From NCBI GenBank assembly GCA_030646295.1, contig JAUSND010000025.1:62001-126000 (forward strand): DNA of 64,000 nt, read 5' to 3'. Within the stretch, counting starts at the first letter, position 1. Each line of letters starts with the position of its first letter. The notes under the pieces are model-generated. The model was given only the letters and a program-made list of their open reading frames with translations. It searched no databases and had not been told where the DNA came from. The translations under genes and the position numbers were made by a program. The stretch comes from Moraxellaceae bacterium (GTDB lineage: Bacteria > Pseudomonadota > Gammaproteobacteria > Pseudomonadales > Moraxellaceae). Of the stretch, positions 36,897-45,573 are shown one piece after another.

Positions 36897-37337
36897 TTAT
36901 GGAGCGAGGCGTTGCGGGTCGGCCAGCCAGGCCTCGGCAATGAAGACGGCGGCGGTGGAATCCAGCGAGGGCAGCTTGCCCTTGCGACGATCCTGCACCT
37001 CCATCAGCAAGCCCCGGGCGGAGTGACTGGACAGGCGCTCATCACACATGAACACCGGCAGGCGGTAGCGTGCCACCATGCGGCGGGCGAACTTGCGCGC
37101 CAGATGTGACAGCGTGGACTCGGTGTCGTCCATGTTGAGCGGCAGACCAACCACCAGCGCCTCCGGCGTCCACTCGCGCAGCAGGGCATCCAGCCTGTCC
37201 CAGTCAGGAATGCCGTCACGGGCCGGAATGGGGGTCAGTGGCGAGGCATTGCCGGTAATGGCCTGGGCGCTGGCCACGCCAATGCGTTTGGTGCCGAAAT
37301 CAAAACCGAGAATGCGCTGGAAGGAAGGTTCGGTCAT
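36897..37337 (-). CDS. ruvX: Holliday-junction resolvase-like RuvX (YqgF)
   Basis: 146-residue RNase H-fold nuclease implicated in maturing 16S pre-rRNA and possibly in resolving junctions. Motifs are ILGFDFGTKRIGVA, VVGLPLNMD and DERLSSHSARGLL, with the final Asp in SLDSTAAVFI. The ATG at 37337 is the natural domain start; the reading frame stays open further upstream but only as antisense or out-of-family sequence. It lies downstream of yqgE, a common arrangement. Confidence 0.92.
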   Translation of the reverse strand: MTEPSFQRILGFDFGTKRIGVASAQAITGNASPLTPIPARDGIPDWDRLDALLREWTPEALVVGLPLNMDDTESTLSHLARKFARRMVARYRLPVFMCDERLSSHSARGLLMEVQDRRKGKLPSLDSTAAVFIAEAWLADPQRLAP

Positions 37338-37434
37338 CGGGATGAAATGTGCCTGGACGTTTGGCCGGATTGTACGCCGAAGCCACCCGCAGCGCCGCTG
37401 CCGGCAGTACGGGCAGCATCGTAGTAGACCGGTG

Positions 37435-38004
37435 TCAGGCGTGCCCGGCTTCGCTGGCGAGAAAGGCCGGATCAATGCCCAGCTTGTGAATGCCGGCCTG
37501 CCAGCGTTGCTCGAACGGCAGGCTGAACAGCAGCTCGGTATCGGCCGTGCAGTTAAGCCAGGCGTTATCGGCCATTTCCTCTTCCAGCTGCCCGGGCGCC
37601 CAGCCGGCGTAACCGAGGGCGACCAGATATTCGTCCGGCCCCTGCCCTTTGGCGATCGCATCCAGAATGTCGCGTGAACTGGTGACATAGATGCCGTCGG
37701 CGACCGGCAGCGTGCTGCTCCAGCTGCCCTCCTCGCAATGCAGCACAAACCCCATCTGCGGATTCACCGGGCCGCCAAACAGCACCGGCAACTCCGGCTT
37801 GCGCAGGGGTGCCGACGGCTCGGCATTGATTTCCTTGAGCAGGCGGTCGAGGTGCAGCTCCATGGGACGGTTCACGATCAGGCCGACCGCCCCTTCTTCA
37901 TCATGCCTGATGATGTAGGTGAGGGTATGGGCAAAGCGCGGATCGGCCATGGCGGGCATGGCGATCAGGCACTGGTGCGTAAAATTGGCGTTTTCGAGTG
38001 TCAT
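37435..38004 (-). CDS. yqgE: UPF0301 protein YqgE/AlgH
   Basis: 189-residue protein of the YqgE/AlgH family. Conserved parts are FTHQCLIAMPAMADPRFAHTLTYI, VGLIVNRPM, and VLFGGPVNPQMGFVLH, with ALGYAGWAPGQLEEE late in the chain. The family is linked by context to redox and alginate control in Pseudomonas, but has no known reaction. It precedes ruvX by about 100 bases. Confidence 0.93.
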   Translation of the reverse strand: MTLENANFTHQCLIAMPAMADPRFAHTLTYIIRHDEEGAVGLIVNRPMELHLDRLLKEINAEPSAPLRKPELPVLFGGPVNPQMGFVLHCEEGSWSSTLPVADGIYVTSSRDILDAIAKGQGPDEYLVALGYAGWAPGQLEEEMADNAWLNCTADTELLFSLPFEQRWQAGIHKLGIDPAFLASEAGHA

Positions 38005-38042
38005 GTCTTCAGTATGGGGGCTGGCACAGACAACTCAAGCAT

Positions 38043-38990
38043 TCAGACCAGACCGGCGCGCAGACGGCGCAGATTTTCTGCTGGCAGGTCATGCTTTTCG
38101 CCCAGCCGGATGTAACTGTCGAGCATGTCCCGCGTTTGCTGCCCGACCTTGGTGAAGTGGTACTGCAGATAAGGCTCCAGTTCCAGCGGCAGCACCTTGG
38201 GTGCCACCAGCAGCAACAGGCGGCTGGCCAGTGGCGTCAGCAGCATTTTTTCCAGGGCCACCTTTGCCCCGCGGTCTTCCGCCAGGATGGCCAGCGCTTC
38301 GCGCCCGGCCTCGCGCCCGAGGGTCAGTTGTGCACTCCCGGCAAAGCCGGACAGTTGCCACTCATGCTGTTCCAGAGCCGCAATCAGGGGAATCATGACG
38401 GCCTCGGACCCGGCTCCCGCGCCCTCCAGATCGGCAACTTCACGGGCTGCCATGCCGCCCGCCTTCAATGCCTCAACCACCGTCTGCACGCCCTGATGCG
38501 GCCCGCTGAACATGCCGGGGGCCAGCGGCGACAGGAAATAGGCAATGCCTTCCTTGCCGGGGCATCCGGGCAAGGGCGACTGGTAACTGATGAAGGTGAT
38601 AAGGCCCTGCACCATGGTCGCCCCGGCCGGCAGCCTCTGCCGCACCCAGGCAGCATCCTCGGGGCCGGGCTGCAGGCAGATCACGGTTGCCTTGCCCACG
38701 GCGGCAATCACCTGTTGCGACAGGTCGGAGCGCAGGGCATCAGAGGCCATGCACAACCAGACCTGGTCCCATTGTGCGGCTGCCACCTCGTCCACCGTGC
38801 TTACCACGGCATACCCCTGCCAGTGCTCGCTCTCCGTGCGCAGATAGCCCAGCCGGTGCAATGGCAGCCCTGCTGCCAGCTCGGCGGCGTACCTGGCCTT
38901 GACGAAGAACGTGACCTGATGCCCGGCACGGGCCAGATGCCGCCCGTACACCTGCCCCACCGCCCCCGCACCCACCAGCAAAATGTTCAT
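38043..38990 (-). CDS. Ketopantoate reductase family protein
   Basis: 315-residue NAD(P)-dependent reductase of the PanE/ApbA fold. The Rossmann motif is LLVGAGAVGQVYGRHLA at the N-terminus. The usual PanE catalytic Lys region (KxxxN near residue 175) is not obvious; an NxxxN-like motif is also lacking, so it may not act on ketopantoate. It follows a strand-switch with the SDR gene and probably is not co-transcribed with yqgE. Annotation to family level only. Confidence 0.7.
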   Translation of the reverse strand: MNILLVGAGAVGQVYGRHLARAGHQVTFFVKARYAAELAAGLPLHRLGYLRTESEHWQGYAVVSTVDEVAAAQWDQVWLCMASDALRSDLSQQVIAAVGKATVICLQPGPEDAAWVRQRLPAGATMVQGLITFISYQSPLPGCPGKEGIAYFLSPLAPGMFSGPHQGVQTVVEALKAGGMAAREVADLEGAGAGSEAVMIPLIAALEQHEWQLSGFAGSAQLTLGREAGREALAILAEDRGAKVALEKMLLTPLASRLLLLVAPKVLPLELEPYLQYHFTKVGQQTRDMLDSYIRLGEKHDLPAENLRRLRAGLV

Positions 38991-39043
38991 GCACTGTTTT
39001 CCCGTGTTACCGCCGTTTTCCGGATACTAGCAGAATACATCGA

Positions 39044-39065
39044 TAGTTTGACAACTGTCGAACTA
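39044..39065. promoter_or_regulatory. 22-base imperfect palindrome before the SDR gene
   Basis: TAGTT-T-GACA-AC-TGTC-G-AACTA: 18 of 22 bases obey dyad symmetry. It lies between the divergent PanE-like and SDR genes, 49 bases before the SDR ATG, and includes TTGACA. It has the look of a TetR-type operator, but no regulator gene is adjacent. Confidence 0.6.
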
Positions 39066-39114
39066 ATGACTACCGTGCAGACCCACTACCCCATGCCCTC
39101 CGGAGCACTCTCTC

Positions 39115-39903
39115 ATGGCCGCACCCTCATTGACACCCGCCACCGTTATCACCGGCGCCTCCAGTGGTATCGGCGAGGCGCTGGCCCGACGCCTGGCCGC
39201 ACAGGAAAAGCAGACCCTGGTACTGGTCGCACGCCGTCAGGACAAGCTGGCAACACTGGCCACCGAGCTGAAAACGGCACATGGCGCGCGTGTGGAAACC
39301 ATCGTGCTTGATCTCGAAGTGCCCGGTGCGGCCGCCCGGCTGCTTGCCGACGTAGAAGCGCGCGGCCTGGCTATCGACACCCTGATCAACAATGCCGGCT
39401 TTGGCCTGAACAACCTGTTCGCCGACATGCCGCTGGATCGCATCCAGGGCATGATGCAGCTCAACATGGTGGCACTGACCGAACTGAGTCATGGCGTGCT
39501 GCCGGGCATGCGCCTGCGCCGTCAGGGCCGCATCATGAACATTGCCTCGGTCGCCGCCTTTCAGGCCTGTCCGCGCTTTGCCGTGTACGGTGCAACAAAA
39601 GCCTATGTGCTGATGTTCTCGGAGGCGCTTGATGCAGAGGAACGCAAGCACGGCATTCATGTAACCGCGGTCTGCCCGGGCGCCACTGCAACGGAGTTTC
39701 ATGATGTCGCCGGCAATCACGGCACGCTGGCGGCGAAAATGATGGATACGGCAGAGACTGTGGCGGACAGTGCGCTGGCGGCACTGAATGCAGGGCGTCC
39801 TGTTGTGGTGACGGGCTTGCTGAACAAGCCGCTGCCCTTCTTTATCCGGCTGATGCCGCGTCGTCTGGCAACGTGGTTTGCCGGTGTGGTGGTAAAACGC
39901 TGA
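39115..39903 (+). CDS. Short-chain dehydrogenase/reductase
   Basis: 262-residue SDR of the classical type. Cofactor motif VITGASSGIGEALA, structural NNAGFG, and catalytic YGATKAY (Tyr-x-x-x-Lys) preceded by Ser in IMNIASVA are all present. The C-terminus is basic and hydrophobic (FFIRLMPRRLATWFAGVVVKR), possibly membrane-associated. GGAG precedes the ATG. Substrate unknown; the family often acts on lipid or ketone groups. Confidence 0.86.
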   Translation: MAAPSLTPATVITGASSGIGEALARRLAAQEKQTLVLVARRQDKLATLATELKTAHGARVETIVLDLEVPGAAARLLADVEARGLAIDTLINNAGFGLNNLFADMPLDRIQGMMQLNMVALTELSHGVLPGMRLRRQGRIMNIASVAAFQACPRFAVYGATKAYVLMFSEALDAEERKHGIHVTAVCPGATATEFHDVAGNHGTLAAKMMDTAETVADSALAALNAGRPVVVTGLLNKPLPFFIRLMPRRLATWFAGVVVKR

Positions 39904-39958
39904 ACGTGTCCGTGCGTGACGCCAATACCGTAGGCAGGCGTCACGCACGACCTGAACA

Positions 39959-40570
39959 TTACTGCTTGATGGCCTGGGCCACCGTATAGGTCTTGCCCTG
40001 CTTGAGCTTGTCGTAATTACCGAAAACTTCCTTGCAGGTACGCGCAATGAATTCGCGCAGACCGGTGATGGTCACCACCACAAAACGGCCACCGGGCTTG
40101 AGGCGGTCGTAGGCGTCGAACAGGTAGAGGTAATGCTGCTCGTTGCCAACCTTGGCCGGCAGGTTCGATACGATGAGATCGAACTTGTAGTCTTTCGGAA
40201 TCTGGTTGAAGCCGTTGCTGAGAAAGACTTCCGTGTTCTTCAGGCCGTTGCGTTCGCAATTGGCTTTCGTGTAATCCACCGCAACAAAATCCTTGTCGAC
40301 CATCACCGTCCTGCCCTGCGGGGCCAGCCTGGCCATGGTCATGCCCAGTACGCCATAGCCACAGCCAACATCCAGGCAATCATCTGCCGGGTTGATGTCG
40401 AGGTGATCCAGCAGCAGGCGCGAGCCTTCGTCGATGCTGCGCGGGGAGAAAATGCCCCAGGTGGTGTGAAAGCTGAACTCGCAACCACGCACGGATTCGG
40501 TAAAAACAATGTCTTCGCGCCAGCGCTTGACGGTGGCGGCATCGGGGGCGGTGAATTTCTTTTCGGTCAT
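39959..40570 (-). CDS. Class I SAM methyltransferase, RsmC-like
   Basis: 203-residue methyltransferase with CLDVGCGYGVLGMTMA as SAM motif and LIVSNLPAKVG in the place of the NPPY-type catalytic loop. The fold matches the C-terminal domain of RsmC (16S rRNA G1207), but the loop lacks the NPP signature (NLP instead), so the substrate may differ. Start at 40570 (TEKKFTAPD) is chosen over ATGs at 40588 and 40606. It follows xth on the same strand. Confidence 0.75.
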   Translation of the reverse strand: MTEKKFTAPDAATVKRWREDIVFTESVRGCEFSFHTTWGIFSPRSIDEGSRLLLDHLDINPADDCLDVGCGYGVLGMTMARLAPQGRTVMVDKDFVAVDYTKANCERNGLKNTEVFLSNGFNQIPKDYKFDLIVSNLPAKVGNEQHYLYLFDAYDRLKPGGRFVVVTITGLREFIARTCKEVFGNYDKLKQGKTYTVAQAIKQ

Positions 40571-40602
40571 GACGGTTCTCGTCTGCATCTGCAGGATGCA
40601 GA

Positions 40603-41367
40603 TCAAAGTTTGTAGTCGAGGATCAGCGGGGCGTGATCAGAGAATTTCACGTCCTTGTAGATGCTGGTGCTGATGATCTTGTCTTTCAGGTCGGGCGAGA
40701 CAATGTGGTAATCGATGCGCCACCCGACATTCTTGGCATAGGCCTGGCCGCGATTGGACCACCAGGTGTACTGCTCCGCCTCCTGGTTCACCACGCGAAA
40801 GGCATCGACATAACCCACTTCATCAAACAGCGTGGTCAGCCAGGCGCGCTCGTGCGGCAGGCAGCCGGAGTTTTTCTGGTTGCTTTTCCAGTTCTTGATG
40901 TCGACTTCCTTGTGCACGATATTGAAATCGCCACACACGATCATCGAGCGCCCTTCTTCACGCCAACGCTTCATGCGCGGCATCAACTCGCCCAGAAAAA
41001 CATCCTTGCGCGCCTGTGCCGCCTCGTCAGCCGAGCCGGAAGGCAGGTACAGCGAGACGACGGTCAACGGGCCGAAATCGGCCTCAATCCAGCGCCCCTG
41101 GGTGTCGCAGATCCCGAACCCCAGACCAGTCCTGACCGCATCGGGCTTCTGTCGACTGAAAATGGCCGTACCACTGTAGCCGGGCTTCTGGGCATCGTAG
41201 AAATAGGTATGCCAGCCGTCGGGACGGTGCAACAGGTCAAGCTGATGCTCCTGGGCCTTGGTTTCCTGGATACAGACGACATCGGCACCGCTGGTCTCCA
41301 GCCAGTCAAAGAAACCCTTGCTGGCGGCCGAGCGGATACCATTGAGGTTGGCGGAAACAATGCGCAT
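40603..41367 (-). CDS. xth: Exodeoxyribonuclease III
   Basis: 254-residue AP endonuclease/3'-exonuclease. Markers are [22 protein letters not shown] (metal-binding Glu), [13 protein letters not shown], and the closing [11 protein letters not shown] (catalytic Asp-His). The ATG at 41367 gives the standard N-terminus; an ATG eight codons upstream is possible. It is divergent from pyrE, as in several Pseudomonadales. Confidence 0.94.
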   Translation of the reverse strand: MRIVSANLNGIRSAASKGFFDWLETSGADVVCIQETKAQEHQLDLLHRPDGWHTYFYDAQKPGYSGTAIFSRQKPDAVRTGLGFGICDTQGRWIEADFGPLTVVSLYLPSGSADEAAQARKDVFLGELMPRMKRWREEGRSMIVCGDFNIVHKEVDIKNWKSNQKNSGCLPHERAWLTTLFDEVGYVDAFRVVNQEAEQYTWWSNRGQAYAKNVGWRIDYHIVSPDLKDKIISTSIYKDVKFSDHAPLILDYKL

Positions 41368-41456
41368 CAGGAAGACCCCGGGACAATTCATGGCAGGTGA
41401 AAAAGCGAACGGCTATCATACCGGTCACGTCCTCCCTGACCAAACGGCCTTTTCCC

Positions 41457-42098
41457 ATGCGTGACTACCAGCGCGAATTCATCGGTTTCGCCCTCCGCCA
41501 CGGCGTCCTGCGCTTTGGCAACTTCACCCTCAAGTCCGGCCGCCAGAGCCCCTACTTCTTCAATGCCGGCCTGTTCAACACCGGCAAGATGCTGTCCGAA
41601 CTGGGCCGCTTCTATGCCGAGGCCATCCGCGCCTCGGGTGTGGAGTTCGATGTGCTGTTCGGACCGGCCTACAAGGGCATTCCGCTGGCCGCCGCGACGG
41701 CCGTGCAACTCTCCGACGAGTTCGAGATCGACACCCCCTGGTGCTTCAACCGCAAGGAAGCCAAGGACCACGGCGAAGGTGGCACGCTGGTCGGCAGCCC
41801 GCTCACCGGTCGCGTCCTCATCATTGATGACGTCATCACGGCCGGCACCGCCATCCGCGAAGTCATGACCATCATCGAACAGGCACACGCCAAGGCGGCC
41901 GGCGTCATCGTGGCGCTGGACCGTCAGGAAAAAGGCAAGGGCGAACTGTCTGCCATCCAGGAAGTGGAGCGCGACTTCGGCATCCCGGTGGTCTCCATCG
42001 TGAAGCTGGAACAGATCATCACCTACCTGGAAGAAACCGGTAGCGAACATCTCGACGCCATCCGCACCTACCGTGCGCAGTACGGCATCAACTCATAA
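41457..42098 (+). CDS. pyrE: Orotate phosphoribosyltransferase
   Basis: 213-residue enzyme that joins orotate to PRPP. The PRPP motif is [13 protein letters not shown], and [12 protein letters not shown] and [11 protein letters not shown] are family hallmarks. The ATG at 41457 gives exactly the E. coli length; in-frame sequence upstream overlaps the xth promoter region. No U-rich attenuator like that of E. coli pyrE was seen. gshB follows after 20 bases. Confidence 0.95.
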   Translation: MRDYQREFIGFALRHGVLRFGNFTLKSGRQSPYFFNAGLFNTGKMLSELGRFYAEAIRASGVEFDVLFGPAYKGIPLAAATAVQLSDEFEIDTPWCFNRKEAKDHGEGGTLVGSPLTGRVLIIDDVITAGTAIREVMTIIEQAHAKAAGVIVALDRQEKGKGELSAIQEVERDFGIPVVSIVKLEQIITYLEETGSEHLDAIRTYRAQYGINS

Positions 42099-42118
42099 CG
42101 CCTGACCGGAAGCCTGCC

Positions 42119-43075
42119 ATGTCGCTGAACATCGCTGTTGTGATGGACCCCATCGAGCACATCAAGATCCGCAAGGACTCCACGATGGCAATGTTGTGGG
42201 CCGCCGCCGAACGCGGGCACACACTCTGGTATCTGGAGCAGCCCGACCTGTTTGTGCGTGATGGTGTTGCCTTTGGCGACATGGCACCGCTGCAGGTCTT
42301 TCACGACAGCGACAACTGGTTTGAGCGTGGCGAACGCCAGACGCGCAAGCTGGCCGACATGGACGTGATCCTGATGCGCAAGGACCCGCCCTTTGACATG
42401 AATTTTGTCTACACCACCTACATTCTGGAAATGGCCGAAGCCGATGGTGTGCTGGTGGTGAACCGGCCGCAGTCCCTGCGTGACTGCAATGAAAAATTCT
42501 TTGCCACGCAGTTTCCGCACTGCATGGTGCCGACGCTGATTTCAGCCGACATGAACAAGCTGCGTGCCTTTGTGCACGAGCAGCACGATGCCATCGTGAA
42601 ACCGCTCGACGGCATGGGCGGCACCGGCATTTTCCGGCTGACTGCTGGCGGCCCCAATATTGGCGCCGTGCTGGAAACGCTGACCGGCAACGGCAGCCAG
42701 CCGGTGATGGCGCAACGCTACATCCCCGAGATCAAAGAGGGCGACAAACGCATCCTGATGATTGATGGCGAGCCGATTCCGTATGCACTGGCCCGCGTGC
42801 CGCAGGGTGACGAGGTACGCGGCAACCTGGCGGCCGGCGGCATCGGCGAGCCGCGCCTGCTCACCCTGAAGGATCGCTGGCTGGCGCAGCAGGTAGGGCC
42901 GGAACTGAAAAAGCGCGGGCTGATTTTTGTTGGCCTGGATGTGATTGGCGAATACATCACCGAAATCAATGTCACCAGCCCGACCTGCATCCGCGAGATT
43001 GATGCACAGTATGATTACGGCATTGCCGGGCGCCTGATGGACGTCATTGAGCGCAAGGTAAAAGTGCGGCACTGA
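42119..43075 (+). CDS. gshB: Glutathione synthetase
   Basis: 318-residue ATP-grasp enzyme adding glycine to gamma-glutamylcysteine. Typical segments are VVMDPIEHIKIRKDSTMAML at the N-terminus, VNRPQSLRDCNEKFF, KPLDGMGGTGIF (ATP-binding) and EINVTSPTCIREID near the end. It follows pyrE closely and may share its transcript. A hairpin at its stop codon serves the opposite strand. Confidence 0.95.
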   Translation: MSLNIAVVMDPIEHIKIRKDSTMAMLWAAAERGHTLWYLEQPDLFVRDGVAFGDMAPLQVFHDSDNWFERGERQTRKLADMDVILMRKDPPFDMNFVYTTYILEMAEADGVLVVNRPQSLRDCNEKFFATQFPHCMVPTLISADMNKLRAFVHEQHDAIVKPLDGMGGTGIFRLTAGGPNIGAVLETLTGNGSQPVMAQRYIPEIKEGDKRILMIDGEPIPYALARVPQGDEVRGNLAAGGIGEPRLLTLKDRWLAQQVGPELKKRGLIFVGLDVIGEYITEINVTSPTCIREIDAQYDYGIAGRLMDVIERKVKVRH

Positions 43076-43083
43076 ATGCCGCA
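43061..43083 (-). terminator. Terminator of the cyclase operon, within gshB 3' end
   Basis: TGCGGCA (43065-43071) and TGCCGCA (43077-43083) around five bases. On the minus strand the stem is followed by CTTTTAC. It lies 15 bases after the cyclase stop and overlaps the gshB stop codon. Confidence 0.6.
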
Positions 43084-43098
43084 TGCCTGGCCGTCCTG

Positions 43099-44574
43099 TT
43101 ATTGCCTGAGCGAGTCCAGTGCCTGCTGCAATGTGGCGGCAACCTCCTCGCGCTCACCGGCAGCAATGGACGCCGGATCCACCCTCACGGCATAGCCTTT
43201 GCCCGACAGGTTGATCTCCTGTTCATTCTTACTGGCACGCTTGCCAAGCAGGCGGTAGGGACGCACCGGATCGTGAAAGCCCTTCACGGTAATGGCTTCC
43301 TTTTCTTCACATTCAAACTCTGACTTGACCAGCGTGTAGGTCTCGCCCGACATCAGGATTTCACCTGGTGCTGCCGCTGTCTGCAGGCGCGATGCCAGAT
43401 TCACCTGGTTGCCGATAATGGTGTATTCCATGCGGTTGTCGCTGCCGAAATTACCAACCGTGCAGTAGCCGGATGTAATCCCTATCCTAACCTGCAAGCC
43501 CTTGCTGATGCCATTTCGCTCCCACTCTGCGGTCAGTTCGGAAATCTTGTGCTGCATTTCCAGCGCCATTTCCATGCAGGCAATGGCATCTTCCTTTACG
43601 CCACGAGATTCCGGATCGCCAAAAAATACCAGCACGGCATCCCCGATGAACTTGTCCAGCGTGCCCCCATGCTTCATGACCAGCTCGGCCATGGCATTGA
43701 GGTAACTGTTCAGCAGCCAGGACAGGTCTTCCGGCTCCATGCTGTCCGTGCGCGAGGTAAACCCGACAATATCGGAAAAGAAAATTGTCAGCTTCTTCCG
43801 CCGCGAAAAAATTCCGGATGCTGTTGATCCCTCAAACAACCCCTTGTAAACCTGTGGCGACAGGTATCTGGACAATTGCGTTGAAAGATTGCCCAGTTTC
43901 TGCTCGCGCACCTTGAGCGCCTCATTGACGTCAAATATTTCCTTCAGCATTGGGTTCACCATGCGCGCCTGCAACACCATGCCAATGATCAGGGCAATAG
44001 CGGCCAGTGCACCGGTAATGAGGGCCGCCTGAAAAAAGGGTGAACGTATCTCGGACATGTCGACCTTGACGACAAGTCCCATATCAAGAAAAGGCAGATA
44101 CTCGTACGCCGCCAGCACTTCTGTTCCGGTGAAATCAGGACCACGCATGACACCAGACTCCCCCGCAAGCGTGCGCGCAGCCGCTGCAGAAAGCTTCCCC
44201 TCCATGGAGACCGGCTCCGGCACCCTGAAACCGAGCTTTGGCTCCGGCAACAGGTAATGCACCATGTTGCCATGCCGCTCCACCAGCACAATTTCACCGG
44301 TCCTGCCAAAACCGCGATACTTGAACTGCGCTTCGCGTATCTGTGCCAGCGTATCGGCACGGCTGTTGCGGTTTTCGTCAGCATGAATGGCATCGAATTT
44401 CGCCACCGCCTCCATCAGTCGCGCCTGCGACCGTGCAATTTCCGTCAGCTGTACTTCTGTTCGCTCAAGCGATATCCGGTAGAGTGACCAGAACGCCGTG
44501 GCGGTTACCACCAGAGCAATACCCAGCATGATGAAAAGGGAACGGGCCTGGATCTGGCGCTTGCCCATCTGCAT
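43099..44574 (-). CDS. Membrane class III adenylate cyclase
   Basis: 491-residue sensor cyclase. A first helix (SLFIMLGIALVVTATAFWSLY) and a second near residue 215 (ITGALAAIALIIGMVL) flank a periplasmic Cache-like domain. The catalytic domain starts near residue 275 (TIFFSDIVGFTS, metal Asp), continues with LDKFIGDAVLVFFG (second Asp, substrate Lys) and YTIIGNQVNLASR (Thr in the base-selecting position, transition-state Asn/Arg). Lys/Thr favours ATP, so cAMP is the predicted product. The ATG at 44574 has GGAG eight bases upstream and lies four bases after the binding-protein gene. Confidence 0.88.
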   Translation of the reverse strand: MQMGKRQIQARSLFIMLGIALVVTATAFWSLYRISLERTEVQLTEIARSQARLMEAVAKFDAIHADENRNSRADTLAQIREAQFKYRGFGRTGEIVLVERHGNMVHYLLPEPKLGFRVPEPVSMEGKLSAAAARTLAGESGVMRGPDFTGTEVLAAYEYLPFLDMGLVVKVDMSEIRSPFFQAALITGALAAIALIIGMVLQARMVNPMLKEIFDVNEALKVREQKLGNLSTQLSRYLSPQVYKGLFEGSTASGIFSRRKKLTIFFSDIVGFTSRTDSMEPEDLSWLLNSYLNAMAELVMKHGGTLDKFIGDAVLVFFGDPESRGVKEDAIACMEMALEMQHKISELTAEWERNGISKGLQVRIGITSGYCTVGNFGSDNRMEYTIIGNQVNLASRLQTAAAPGEILMSGETYTLVKSEFECEEKEAITVKGFHDPVRPYRLLGKRASKNEQEINLSGKGYAVRVDPASIAAGEREEVAATLQQALDSLRQ

Positions 44575-44578
44575 GGTC

Positions 44579-45325
44579 TTATCTCCCCGCCGGCGCCAGT
44601 GGCGCGCTGGCATAGGTTGACTTGCGGATACGCGCAATGGTGCCATCACTCAGCATCTGCCGGAGTATCGGCTGGACGACAGGAACGAGATGGGCGTAAT
44701 TCCTGTTCACATAGTGATAAAGCAGATAGGAGTCCATCACATTATTCAGCACCAGGCCTGCCGGATTGCCATGCCGCTTGATGTACTCATCAATGACAAT
44801 GACCGGAACGGCAATGGCATCAATTTCACTGGATGCGGCAAGCCGGAACAGCTCATCATACGTATCGACCTTGCGCACATTCAGATCACGGGTAGACGAC
44901 TCGACAGCCACAACGCCGCGCACAATACCCAACTGCAGCGCTTTCATATCGCGCCATGCCCTTGGCCGGAACTGTGGATTCCTTGAGTAAACCGCAATTT
45001 CAAAATAATTGATTGGCACCGGCACCTGTATCAGATTGGGCCATGTCTCGCCAATGCCATCAATGCGATGCACATCACCAGCCACCTCGCCGGCATTGGC
45101 CTTGCGCAAGGCAACATCTCCGGAATAGCGCCGGATCTCCAGCGTCATGCCTGCGCGGCGGTAGGCTTCACGCAACACATTGATCCCGACATCCACTTCA
45201 CGCGAGTCCTGCACAGTGCCCAGCACAATATGTGACGGCAGCGTTGCCGGCTGCTGGGCCGCAACAACGCCGCCCATCACCAGCAGGAACACTCCAGCCA
45301 TCCCGCGCAAGCTCATCACATCCAT
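44579..45325 (-). CDS. Periplasmic solute-binding-like protein paired with cyclase
   Basis: 248-residue exported protein with a signal peptide (GVFLLVMGGVVAAQ). The body resembles family 3 solute-binding proteins (LREAYRRAGMTLEI, GEVAGDVHRIDGI, LFRLAASSEIDAIAVP), built as two lobes. No permease or ATPase gene is near. The stop is four bases before the cyclase start, so the two are translated together. I infer it delivers a ligand signal to the cyclase's periplasmic domain. Ligand unknown. Confidence 0.72.
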   Translation of the reverse strand: MDVMSLRGMAGVFLLVMGGVVAAQQPATLPSHIVLGTVQDSREVDVGINVLREAYRRAGMTLEIRRYSGDVALRKANAGEVAGDVHRIDGIGETWPNLIQVPVPINYFEIAVYSRNPQFRPRAWRDMKALQLGIVRGVVAVESSTRDLNVRKVDTYDELFRLAASSEIDAIAVPVIVIDEYIKRHGNPAGLVLNNVMDSYLLYHYVNRNYAHLVPVVQPILRQMLSDGTIARIRKSTYASAPLAPAGR

Positions 45326-45573
45326 TCCCCTTCATTCCCCGCGGAGAGCCGACCCCACAACCCCTGACCCTAGGCCCGGCACCAGAATCCGGACACATGA
45401 TGCAGCCAGTATAGATATTGAATCCCGCCGCACCCGGATCTCCCGGTAAAACCTGACACGCCTGATGCCCGCAATCAGCGCCTGCCGACAGGCCGCACAC
45501 AGGGCAGCAGCCTGAAAGCCTGCGCAATGGGCGCTGATCCTGACGGAGCGCCCCTTTGCAACGGAGAAAAGAC
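45326..45573. other. 248-base gap between phospholipase D and binding-protein genes
   Basis: No gene is supported here. An inverted repeat GGGCGCT (45529-45535)/AGCGCCC (45547-45553) lies just after the phospholipase D stop, without a T run. The rest probably holds the promoter of the binding-protein/cyclase pair, but no convincing boxes were found. Confidence 0.5.

Noticed and set aside
41368-41456. E. coli-type pyrE attenuator
   Set aside because: The leader is short and lacks the hairpin and U run needed.
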